DNA from: Nannochloropsis oceanica
Lineage: Eukaryota; Sar; Eustigmatophyceae; Eustigmatales; Monodopsidaceae
Direction: 5' to 3'
Length of the DNA stretch: 64,000 bases
Assembly: GCA_004519485.1 (NCBI GenBank)
Contig: CP038123.1
Location: forward strand, 276,001 to 340,000
Below the pieces are notes generated by a model, which had not been told where the DNA came from, ran no database searches, and saw only the letters and a program-made list of their open reading frames with translations. This document shows positions 33,101 to 46,480 of this stretch, piece by piece (positions within the stretch are counted from its first letter, which is position 1; each line of letters opens with the position of its first letter). A program made the position numbers and the translations under genes.

Positions 33101-33856
33101 TTTATCAACCCTTTCTATGCCGGCGTGGAGGCCATCGGGGACAACCAGGTGGTGATCGGGTCCGTGGGAGGCGTGGTGCTCGTCACCCCTCTCCAAGGCA
33201 AAGGCGCGGCGACAACGTAAGTTTGTATCTATAACATTCTCCCTACCTCCCTAATATCGGTGTAAACTTGTTTTGTTTGTTGATTGGATTGGTGTGTGTG
33301 TGTAAGGGGAGGGAAGGAGGGAGGGAGAGAGAATGTGTGTGTGTGTGTGCGTGTGCGTGTGCGTGTCTGTGTTTGTCTCAAGATAGAGGGGGATTAGCCT
33401 TTTGCCTACCTTCTCCATTTGCATGATGCCTTCCTTCGTGCGCTCACATAAAAACTCACATGCCTCTCTGTTTCTCTCCCTCCCTCTTCCCCCCTCCCTC
33501 TTCCTTCCCCCCTCTCTCCCTTCTGCGGTGACGGGAATCCTACCTTTGGCTTCAAAAAACGCCCGAAACCTGACCACCACAACCGCCACCACCCTATCTC
33601 TTCTTCCCCTTCCCTCTCGTCCCCTACCGACGGTGTGGCCCAATACCACGTGAACAGCTTCCGCACGTTGTCGGCTCAATTCGGTCAGGACATGGAGAAG
33701 GGCGTGGCGTCCATGATGCACGGGAACTTGAGCGACATTACTATGCCTGTGGGTGCTACGTTGATTGCCGCGGGCCTGGCAGTATTGGCCATCATGGCGG
33801 TGGTTCTCCGAAAGGGACATGCCATCGTCTCGCCGCGTTTGCCCTATCGCACCTAG
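30121..33856 (+). CDS. Single-pass membrane protein, possible beta-propeller, unknown
   Basis: Not recognised. Eight exons fit in phase: 30121-30291, 30581-30937, 31052-31298, 31443-31691, 31807-32147, 32414-32770, 33071-33216 and 33658-33856, giving 688 residues. A start at 30229 (652 residues) is possible. The longer form has a hydrophobic N-terminal stretch (LYNTLLSLALTFAH) that could be a signal peptide. Near the C-terminus (about 645-668) one clear membrane span (VGATLIAAGLAVLAIMAVV) is followed by a short basic tail, so a type I topology is likely. The large middle part has repeated strand-like units with turns such as DGTIVVCSKTG, DGKGGFVLMDT and ITDGAMPMN, and many cysteines (e.g. EICRQLL, RACPPALGC, DRSCGTS), as in a luminal or extracellular propeller. 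Seven introns carry GGGA/CCCT repeats. The last intron has a weak acceptor (GAACAG|C) that was needed to keep phase. Confidence 0.7.
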
Positions 33857-34350
33857 AGAGGGTGCGATGAAGGGAAAGAGGGAGGGACGGAAGGGGGGAG
33901 GGGCCATAGAACTTTCTTTCCTCTCCCTTGCCGGAATGCTAGCTGTGAAAAGGAGAAGGACGGAGGGAGATTGTGTCCTCACGGGGAATGCTACAGGCAG
34001 AGGAGGATAACGTGAGAGGAAGGACTGAGAAGATTTCAAATAGACTCAAATATCGAGAGAGAGGAAGAGAGAATGCGAGAAGGGAAGGAGAAGACTTCGG
34101 GCGTGGAGCAGACGAACCAGACAAAACGATTACCAGTAGCAACAGCAGCAGCAAAAGCAGCGGCAACAACAGGAACAGTGCTAGATAAATAGAACGAGGG
34201 GAAAGGGACAATGAGACATCTTTCCCACCAGTGCCATCCTCAGCAACAAGTCATCGGAATCACACGCACACACACACAGACACACAGCCACACACACATA
34301 CACACACACATACACACACACGCACACACACACACGCGTGCGCATACACA

Positions 34351-34415
<65 letters not shown>

Positions 34416-34895
34416 TTTCTCGTGTGTTTCGCATTCATTCATCTCTGCGAACATGTTTTTGGGGATAGCAGATGTAATGTGAAAAGCAACAGCGAAAGAA
34501 CAAGATGAAGAAATAAGAGAGAGTCGGAGCATATTTAAGTGCATGTAGAACAATGAGAAGAGAGGAAAGAGGGGAGTTAAGAGAGAAAGAGAGAGTGACG
34601 AACAAACAAAATGTCGCGCGTGATTCCACCAAAATCCAAATTTATTGATTCAAAGCCCTTTTCCTCTATCGTTCTATCTCTGTCTCGTCCTATTTTATAG
34701 TGCTTCGAGACCCCGCCCCCGGATAGTTCCTTATTTGTTCATTTCTACATACCTGAACTTTATCCGCCTCTTTTTGAATTATTATTCTATCATTTCCACC
34801 TGCGCTCTCCCTTTGGAAAGGCCAAATGCCCATCAAGTCTCCCACTCTCATCTACTGTTCCTGGGTTCCCCCTCCTTCCATCATTGTATTTCTTC
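33857..34895. other. Convergent intergenic region with CA repeat
   Basis: The 3' ends of the membrane protein gene (+) and SEC12 (-) face each other. Purine-rich DNA with AGCAGCAA runs is followed by a long CA microsatellite (listed separately) and AT-richer DNA. No gene is recognised. Confidence 0.45.
34258..34414. repeat. (CA)n microsatellite
   Basis: About 155 bases of CA dinucleotides, imperfect at first (CACACAGACACACAG, ACGCGTGCGC) and nearly pure from 34350 to 34412. Confidence 0.9.
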
Positions 34896-36100
34896 CTACA
34901 ATTCCCCCCTCCACCCGTCTACCCTCTCCTTCGCTTTCACAATCATTGGAACCACCGCCGGCAACACCTCAGCCTTCACCCACCCTTCCACCGCCTCCAC
35001 CACCTCCCACCCCTCCCTCCATCTCGTCCTCATCCCCTCCTCCATCCTCATCTTCGCCTGTTCCGACACCCCTAACTTGACCAAACTCTCCTTCCATCCC
35101 TTCCTCGCCACCTCCTTCAACCCTTCCCAAGCACTGACCTCGTAAAGACCACCGAAAAAATGGCCAACCGCTCGCTCTAGTGGAAGGTCGTACACAATCG
35201 AAAGTACGACAAACACCCCTCCCAGCAGCAACAGTAGCAATAACAGACACCAAAAGAAGAAGAGAATGGACAAGAACCAGCCCCTCTCTCTACTACTGCT
35301 GCTACTACTGCTGCTACACCCACTCATTCCTCCATGAGAAGGATGCAGATACTGTAGTCTCAATGTTTTATCACCGCTAGTCGAAGCAATCCTCACATCC
35401 TCCTCTTCCACAGACGGGGAGGGCCCGAAGGAGGGGGGGAGGGGAGGATATAATGACAGAGAAGTCACCCCAAAATTATGCATTTTATCCCGAGATTTCC
35501 AGGAGAGATTACTCGTCTGAAAGATGATCGTTCGGCCACTGCAGTCCCCAGCTACTCCGACTGCTCCCCTTAAATTAATGCACATAATGGGGCTTACCCC
35601 GCCTAGCCTCACGGTCTTGACCACTCTCACATGCACTTGCGCCTGCTCTCCTTCCCTCTCTCCCCCGCTGGTGAGATTGACAGCCCATTTTGTGAGCACT
35701 GGGCGCTTGTCTGCGTTTTTGGGACCTCTACGAACGAAGTGAACAGTGAAAAGATGCTTTCCGTCTTCTGAGAACTGACCACAGCGTGACGTGTAGTGCA
35801 GCATACTGCCTTGTTGGTCTTTTGAAACTGCTGAAGCAGTTGCTCCTGCTGCATCTCCACCTACCAAAGCTCCGTTGCTTGCTGCGAAGAGAGTGAATGA
35901 TGGTGTAAGCTCCACCAGCCGCTGCTGGTGGTGGTGCTGCCGTCTTTGCCCCACCCAAAACGCACGCCACGTCCCATCCTCGCACGAACCCAGCACCAAG
36001 CGTCCAGACGGATGAAATGCAAGGTCTCGGAAAGGCTTGTCTGTCGCCAAAGGCGTGATCCCTATGCTCGCCACCACTGGTGTCCTGGCGCCGCCGCCGC

Positions 36101-36149
<49 letters not shown>

Positions 36150-36692
36150 ACTGCTTAGCCGCTGTGGTGGCCCTTGACCAAACGTTAGCTCCAGCACACG
36201 AATATATCCATCATGAGCCCCGATAGCTAGATAATTTCTTCCTTCATCGCCGCTGCTGCTGTTTCCCGGCCCAGACATGACTCCTCCTGCCCCTGTCGCT
36301 CCCCCCGTCCTGGCAGCATTCGTGGAAGGAGCAAAAAAAGCAATCACCATAGTAGGGTCCATGACATTAGGGTTCGGTGTCAGTTCCAACACTGGCTTTC
36401 CTAGCGGCTTCAAATCATGCAACCGCAGCAACTGCACTCGATTCCCTACTGCGATAGCCAGCAGGTCTAAGGCAGGGAGAGCTTTGGAGAAATAGGGGAG
36501 TTCGTCCCCAGTCTGGTAAAATCGGCGTTGCACCAGCCGTTGCACCCCTCCACGGACCATGTAAAGCAAAACACCATTAGGAACTCCTGTCTTGCTGGCC
36601 CCACCGCCGCCCGTAACGATCAGGTTGTGAGCATCGACCCAATCCACGGAGAAGGGGGGAAAGGGCAGAGTGTGCGACAGGCTGTCCACCAT
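34896..36692 (-). CDS. SEC12: SEC12 / PREB-type Sar1 guanine-nucleotide exchange factor
   Basis: SEC12 activates the GTPase Sar1 on the ER membrane to start COPII coat assembly. One uninterrupted frame of 598 residues from the ATG at 36692. The frame stays open to 37007, but the family begins close to the chosen start. Near the N-terminus is the signature LPFPPFSVDW, then VTGGGGASKTGVPNG, the K+-binding loop of the propeller. WD-like strands follow (YLAIGAHDGYIRVLEL, DLAFHPSGRLVLGSCEDGT, DVRIASTSGDKTLRL) with a poly-Ser insert. At about 468-500 is one membrane span with a leucine run (CLLLLLLLLGGVFVVLS), and the C-terminal tail of about 95 residues would be luminal. The order of propeller, span and luminal tail is that of the family. 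Confidence 0.9.
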
Positions 36693-37019
36693 GTTGGGTT
36701 GTGCTCGCGGAACCTTGGAAGACCTGTGTTGGTTTGAGAGGAGATGGAGAGCATAAGAGTTTTTATTGAGCACGAAACAGCTGTGGGTGGTGTGGCAAGA
36801 GATGTAAGCAGGACGTAGACGAAGAGAAGGGAGGGGGGAAGAATGGGTAACGGACGTGGACTGACGCCATGACCCATGCATGGCCCGCTGGCCCGCTTGA
36901 TGTTGACTGGGCTGGGGGACCCTTCGAGGGGCACCAGGCCTGGCTTGTAGCCGAGGTGGTGCTTTCCATACGCTGAGATTAAAAGTCAATAAGTCCTTAG
37001 CTCTCAATATTCAGAGCGT
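36693..37019 (-). other. SEC12 5' region with unassigned exon-like segment
   Basis: Minus-strand segment 36969-36880 follows an acceptor-like TAATCTCAG and can be read as YGKHHLGYKPGLVPLEG and further residues, which looks protein-like. It does not join SEC12 in frame. It may be a SEC12 leader exon in another frame, or a second exon of the small gene at 37177. Unresolved. Confidence 0.25.
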
Positions 37020-37177
37020 TTATTCATCGAATGGCCTGGTCAATTTGCGCCACTTCACTCTCCACGGAGTCATGCCCAGCGCCTTATAATGACGCTGCTT
37101 CAAACCCACACGCACCCCATCAAACCGGGGCCCTCGCCAAACGCCTCACCTTGAATTGTCAAGGCGAACCTGGGCAT
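37020..37177 (-). CDS. Small basic protein of unknown function, frame interrupted once
   Basis: From the ATG at 37177 the frame reads MPRFALTIQG. A second frame begins a few codons later and runs to the TAA at 37020, including GPRFDGVRVGLKQRHYK and MTPWRVKWRKLTRPFDE. The switch point is ATTCAAG|GTGAGG. Removing GTGAG (5 bases) or the 17-base GT...AG segment would join both frames into about 46-50 very basic residues. A sequence error, a very short intron, or splicing from this donor to the distant segment at 36969 could explain it. Residue make-up recalls a ribosomal or organelle protein, but I cannot name it. Confidence 0.4.
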
Positions 37178-37385
37178 GATAGGCTTGCACCGAGCCTCCT
37201 ACTTGCTTCAGGAGACCTTTCAGAACGTGTACATGTTCGGTTGTCGAGTATTTTCATCAACCAAACCCACCTTATCAACATTCGTCATCATCGCCTCCCT
37301 CCCCCATTCCTCCCCCACCTCCGCCCACATTCAACACTCACACAGGGCAGCCTGCTCTCCCTTATCTCCGACAAGAGAGAGGGAA

Positions 37386-40926
<3,541 letters not shown>

Positions 40927-41622
40927 CAATACAGTGGTGGGTCTGGTGTATGCGTGGAGGGGCAGAATGAAGAAGACAGAGGTTCAGGTCGACTGCTCGA
41001 AAACAGGAAGGAGAGGGAAAAAAAGAAAGAGGGGGAGAGGCAGGGAAGCGAAAGAGAGAGGTGCTCCTCCTCTCTACCTTACCATACACACTACATTCAA
41101 CCCGGCAATGAGATATGCACGCAGAATGAACGAGCGAGAAAACACAGGCACGCACATAAATCACACAAAACGCAAGGGGGAAGAGGAGGACGACGAGAAA
41201 GAGGAGGAGGGGGAAGAGGAAAATTGTTATGGCAGCAGAAATAAGCAGGGATTTGTGCTTGCTTGCCCCTCCATCCTCAATTTACTCCCCGCCTTCCCAG
41301 AACAAACCAAAAACTCAGACATACAATATGAACGGCTTTCTTTCTCTCCTCTTTGGTTTCCTTCTAATTTCAAGCGTACGCATGATGTTTGCTTCCATGA
41401 AAACGTGTGTGATGGGACGAGCTCGGTTTTTGGGGGGTGGGGATGAGGGAGCGTACACACGCGTACACACAAGTCGTCGTCGGCCTTTCAAGTTGATGCT
41501 TCAACCTCGTATCAGGGCCATGGCGTGCCGCATTCTCATGATCAAGATTCCTCAGAACTAAAGCACCCACGACTCGAAACACATGAAACCACACGCAGGA
41601 GACCAGGAAGTGCACGGTGACT
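40927..41622. other. Intergenic region CNNM-like / ATG18
   Basis: Purine-rich at first (GAGGAGG, GAGAGAG), then mixed. Open frames on both strands have no family features. It should hold the 3' UTR of the upstream gene and the ATG18 promoter. Confidence 0.4.
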
Positions 41623-43658
41623 ATGATTCTGGGTGGGGGTAGTCGCAGCGGGGCTGGGAGTAGAGGAAACAGCAGCAGCGGCGGCTCGCGAGGTCCAAAG
41701 GAGGTAAAGAGCAAACCCAGGCGCTTTCACCCAGAGCGCACGAGGACGTTAAGATGAGAAAGAGAGGAGTGTGGAGGAGAGATATCTTGACAGATACGTG
41801 ATGCACTGTACCTCAACAGCCACCACACGAGCACAGTAGAGAGCAATTACTCTGACCTCCTCATGATCACCCTCCCTTCCTCCCTACCTCCCTCCCCTCC
41901 ACATACAGACGGTCTACCACTACGGCTTCAACCAAGATGCAAGTTGTGTCGCCCTTGGATCCTCTCGTGGGTTCTCCGTCTTCAACACTCACCCTTTCCG
42001 CCCTTCCCTTCACGAGAGCGTGGGTGGGGTAGGAATTGTCGAGATGTTGTATTGCACCTCTCTGTTGGCATTGGTAGGAGCAGGGGACCAAGCAGGGTTC
42101 TCGCCGCGATGCCTCAAGATATGGAATACCAAACGACAATCCTCTCTGTTTGACGTGGCTTTCATGTCGAAGATTGTGGGAGTGAGATTGAACAGACGAC
42201 GGTTGGTGGTACGTTTTTCGCTCCTTCTCTCCCCCTTCTTCCTTCTCTCCTTACCTTCTTTCCCCTCGCAATTCATTTCCCAACCTTTTAAATATTATTC
42301 TCCTCCCCCCCCCTGTCCCGTTCGCATTCACCATATTTTCCGCCTTCCATCCTTATCTTGATCCCTCCCCCCCATACTCAGGTGGCACTGGAGCGCGCTT
42401 TGTATATTTTTGGGTTGGAAAAGATGGAGAAATTGCAAGAGCTGGAGATGGGGGAAAATAGGGGTGGCTTGCTGGCCTTATCGGCACGGGAGGAGCCTAG
42501 GTATTAATTTAATTCTTTATCAATGTACTTCTTTACCAATTTATTTATTTGTCAACTTGTTTATCTATTTATTTATCTATTATAAATGAATAAATTAATT
42601 ATTTCACCATAATTATCTAATATTTAACAGCTATCTGGCCTACCCCGGTCACGAGCCCGGCGTGGTCCTCCTCCATGACGTCCTCTCCCTTCGCCTCATC
42701 AACAAGATTACCGCGCACAAGACAAAGTTGGCGGCCCTGGCGCTCTCTTTGGACGGGTCCCTGCTCGCCACGGCCTCGGTGACGGGGACAGTAATTCGTG
42801 TCATGAGCGTGCCGGAAGGGAGGTGGTTGTACACACTGAGGCGGTAAGCAGGGAGGGAGGAGGAGAGGGAGGGCAGGGGAAGGTACCAATGCCTACCAAA
42901 AACGAGGATACGATGATGGCAACTAAAAATATAAATAACCCGAGATTAAGACGCACATCCATTCTCACGTCAACCGCAGAGGTCGATCTTCCTGTACTAT
43001 CTTCTCTCTCGCCTTCAACCACGCTGGCACCCGGCTAGCTGCCTCCAGTGATAAGGGCACCGTGCATATATTCCACCTTTCCTCCTCCTCCTCCTCTTCC
43101 TCTGATACCGTTCCTCGTTCTCCCATCACCTTGCAAAGCAACGGGAGCAGTATACCTGCTTCCTCCTCCTTTTCTTCTTCCTTCTCCTCCAACGAAGCTC
43201 CCTCCTTTCCTCCTCCCTCCTTCCCTCCCTGCTCCAGCCCCACCACCACTACTGGACTGCTCTCCTTCTCCCCTCATTCCCGCCTTCCCACCTTCTCCCT
43301 CTCCAGCCTTGGTGTACCCAAGCAAGTGACTGATGTGGTGATGGGCGTAGAAGGTACTCGGTCCTTCGCTCAAGCCAGGCTAAAAACACACTCAATTAAC
43401 AACAACAAAGAAGGGGGAAAATGGGAAAAAAATGTTTGTGCCCTTATCCCAAGTCGTGGCGGCAGCGGACTAGGGAGAGAGGGAGGGAGGGAGGAGGGAG
43501 AGACATTGGTGGTGTTGACGGCGGAGGGGCACTGCTATCAGTATGCAGTGGATGTAAGAGAGGGAGGCGTGTGTAGATTAGTAGATGAGAAAACGATGCT
43601 GCAGGAGGAGTCAGGGTCGCAAGCCGTGGCACAACGCTTGTTGAGTGGCTGGGCTTGA
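41623..43658 (+). CDS. ATG18: ATG18/WIPI PROPPIN, PI3P-binding autophagy protein
   Basis: PROPPINs are seven-bladed propellers that bind PI3P and act in autophagosome formation and endosome traffic. Five exons fit in phase: 41623-41703, 41909-42208, 42382-42500, 42631-42843 and 42980-43658, giving 463 residues. Exon 1 is a Gly/Ser leader. Exon 2 opens with YHYGFNQDASCVALGSSRGF, typical of blade 1, and has FNTHPFRPS. The phosphoinositide site normally FRRG is LRRG (residues about 237-240), split over the exon 4/5 junction (CG|A GGT). Next comes CTIFSLAFNHAGTRLAASSDKGTVHIFHL. A Ser/Pro-rich loop of about 70 residues is inserted in a late blade, with the final blades after it. Introns are small and intron 3 is unusually AT-rich. 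WIPI-type subfamily assignment is not attempted. Confidence 0.92.
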
Positions 43659-44151
43659 AGTACAGATAATTGCTTGAAGTATTTTGTAATAAAGAAGAGA
43701 ACGAGAATATGGTTCTACTAAGAGCACGTTGTTGCTTACGTACAAGGAAGTAATTGCCTTCGCTACCGTCTCGAGAGAGAGGGCCGTGGAAAGGAGAGCC
43801 CCTCCTTGATTCGTAAAGAAAAAGAACAGAGTGGGGAAACCTTATAGATAGCAAAATCACATTAGAAAGGAAATATTTGAATATTCTCGCGTTCATTTCT
43901 TGCAATAGTTCGTCGATGGTGCGTTTTACGGGAGAAAAAGGAGCGGATAAGATTTGCCCAGGGATTATTTTGAATTTGAGAGAAAACAGCGAACCGTCTG
44001 CAGCACTCTCTGCAGTTGTGTGCCACCACACACGCACAGATAAGCACACACAGACGGCTCTACGTCGAGATGCGACAGTCCCTATTCCAGATGTTTCTCA
44101 CTATCCCGTTCTCTGCCACACACTCTGCCAGAAGAAAGCCCCTCGCCAACA
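43659..44151. other. Intergenic region ATG18 / glutaredoxin gene
   Basis: Balanced composition, with an AATAAAG near 43690 that could end ATG18 mRNA. No gene is recognised. Confidence 0.4.
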
Positions 44152-45596
44152 ATGAAGTTCTTCACCGCTGCCTCCCTCCTCCTCGTCGCCGCCCTTGCGC
44201 AGGTAAGACCACTTGAGCCCGGGTGCCATGCATGGATGCCTGTGTCATAAGACTGTGCCAGGTGGTACCCGGGGAAGGGAAGGACGGCTCGACTAGCTGT
44301 GTATTGTAGGGTGCGCGTCGTCGATCAAGACGACGACATCGTCACGTTGATTGTTTTTCGTGCTTCTCCTTCCCCTCCAAGTTGTCCGCTCAGAGAAAAG
44401 GCAATTTCGTACGAAAACCAACCAGCTTCTATCTGTCCTCAGATGTGTCCTAGCTGGACTAGGGGCGGCATGTGGGATGATTGCTTTATCACGGTGCCCA
44501 GATAAGCCTGCCTTCTCCGCCTATGCAAACCTTTCGAATTTCCCTACCACCACACCTGCAGTGTGCTGTCTCTATCTCTTTTTCACCATCTCTGAAGTTC
44601 TTCTCACGTCACCCACGCACCGTCACTCACTTAAACATACCATAATGCCATACGCGCAGGTGAGCATCGCCGCCAACTGTCCGGCGGGTCTCAAATGCGC
44701 CGGCAATGTGAGTATTTCAGGAGAGAGAGGGGGAGGGAGGGAGAGAGGAGGGTAGGAGAGGGACATGTTTGTGATTATGTATGTGCGTGATTGTCTTATG
44801 TGTGGTAGGAAGATGGTGTGAACAGATGTGCTTGTGTAACGGGGAATGCCTGCATGTTTGTCTCATTCACCCGGTCGGTCTTATTTTTTCTCTCCTTGTT
44901 AGTTGATGTTATGAGTCTTTCTTATTTGTTCCTTCGTATGCATCGATCTACACACCGACACTAACACCGAGATACACATAAAACAGTCCAAGGAGCAGAC
45001 CCTGCTGGTGGAGGGCATTACCAATAATGCCTGCTTCGTCGTCAGCAAGTCCTACTGGTACGTATGCATACATGCATATATATCTATACATGTATATGTG
45101 TATATTTACTTGTTTATGAACACGATCACCACGAAGTAAACAAAAACCGATTCGTCTACCCCTTCTTCAAATCCCCACATCAAAAGCCCTTTCTGCATGC
45201 GCGCCAAGCAAGCCCTCAAGGCTGCAGGTGCCGACTGCGAGATCATCGAACTCGACCAGCGTACAGATGGCCAGGCTCTGCAACGGACTCTAGCCGAGAT
45301 GAGCGGCCGACGCACGGTGCCAAGTGTCTTCATTGGTGGGAAGAGCATCGGTGGGTCGGATGACACGGTACGTCATATTTTTAAAATGCATATTCATTTA
45401 CTTGAATATTGGATATTTTTTTGATTTATTTCAATAAATATTAAAAAAGTGTCCCAGTCGACTCACCTTTTCTACTTCCCCCTTTCCTCCTTCTCTACCT
45501 TATTCCCTGACACTCCTATGACCACTACGTCAACAGCTTGCCTTGCACGAGAAGGGAGAACTCAAGCGCCTCCTCACTGCGGCCAAAGACCTTTAA
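44152..45596 (+). CDS. Dithiol glutaredoxin with signal peptide
   Basis: Glutaredoxins reduce disulfides or mixed glutathione disulfides. Five exons fit in phase: 44152-44202, 44660-44707, 44987-45057, 45187-45367 and 45537-45596, giving 136 residues. Exon 1 is exactly a signal peptide (MKFFTAASLLLVAALAQ). Exon 2 adds a short Cys-containing linker (NCPAGLKCAGN). The active site CPFC is split across the exon 3/4 junction (TG|C) within KSYCPFCMRAKQAL. The glutathione-binding features RTVPSVFIGG and IGGSDDT follow. The fold is complete at the C-terminus (LKRLLTAAKDL). There is no plastid-type F motif directly after the signal, so the ER/secretory route is the first guess. Confidence 0.9.
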
Positions 45597-46480
45597 TCTC
45601 ACATACTAAGCGATGAGTGAAGAGAAAAGCAAGAGGGAGAATTAGAAGCAAAATATTAATGTGTAATGTCTATTTTTTCGTATTTCAACGGTTGGAATGG
45701 GAGAGAGATACGCAGAAGGACAGGATTATAAAGATTATAAAGATAAAGTGCTTAGTATTCTAGCAGACGGCTGGAGATGGCACGGATCGATCGAGTCGGT
45801 CAGAGCGATGACGATCTCTCGCAGGGGTGAGCAGGAAAGCTGGAAATTAAAAATCATATGAGAAATCGACAGTAGTATACAGATGTTTCTTTGGTTGTTG
45901 ATTACTTGGCATCCCATTAAAGTGTGAAAATTGATGGGAAAAGAGATGTCCGTCCGCCACGTATCGCCCAACATTTTGTTCCGTAACGCCGTTTCACCCC
46001 GCGCGGCGCACCCGGAGTAAACCACTTGGCCCCGAGAACACACAATTGAAGCGGATCACACACAAACACACATTGAAAACATCTCATCTGGCTTACCCTG
46101 CATGCGCTCCAGTTTTATGTGCTGCCTTTTCGTGTGATTTGAACGGCTCTCTGCGGCTTCACTTGAACTGGTGATGATGGAGAAGCTCGGGAGCAGTTTG
46201 AAAAAAAGCCCTTGGCCTTGCCCCGCTACCACCATCACACGACGGCCCCACCACCCCCCACATACACACAGTATGAATGGACACCTTCTTTCATGCGTGA
46301 TTGTCACAATTGGGAGTGACCAGGGCCGGGACGCTAGCCGTGTTTGCCTCGCATCATCAAGCCCATACAACCCCTCCTCCCTCGCACACCTCATACCACC
46401 CCCTTCCCTCCTATACAGGCTACCGAGAAGTAAAGTGGGAACTAAAGCAAGGAAATCAAGCAAACGAGCAACCAGAACCA
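45597..46480. other. Intergenic region glutaredoxin / GFAT
   Basis: Left part is AT-richer. A minus frame at 45735-46043 lacks an ATG and family features. 46250-46480 forms the GFAT promoter and 5' UTR: the GFAT frame stays open upstream to 46301 without an ATG. Confidence 0.35.

Noticed and set aside
33480-33657. Apparent non-AG acceptor in the last intron of the membrane protein gene
   Set aside because: A canonical GAACAG acceptor at 33657 keeps the phase exactly, so no unusual splicing is needed.
34258-34414. Repeat array considered as CRISPR-like
   Set aside because: It is a plain CA dinucleotide microsatellite without spacers.
37140-37200. In-frame TGA read as selenocysteine in the small basic ORF
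   Set aside because: The frame upstream of the TGA lacks an ATG, while a shifted frame starts with a good ATG; a frame join explains it better, and no SECIS-like hairpin was looked for or seen.
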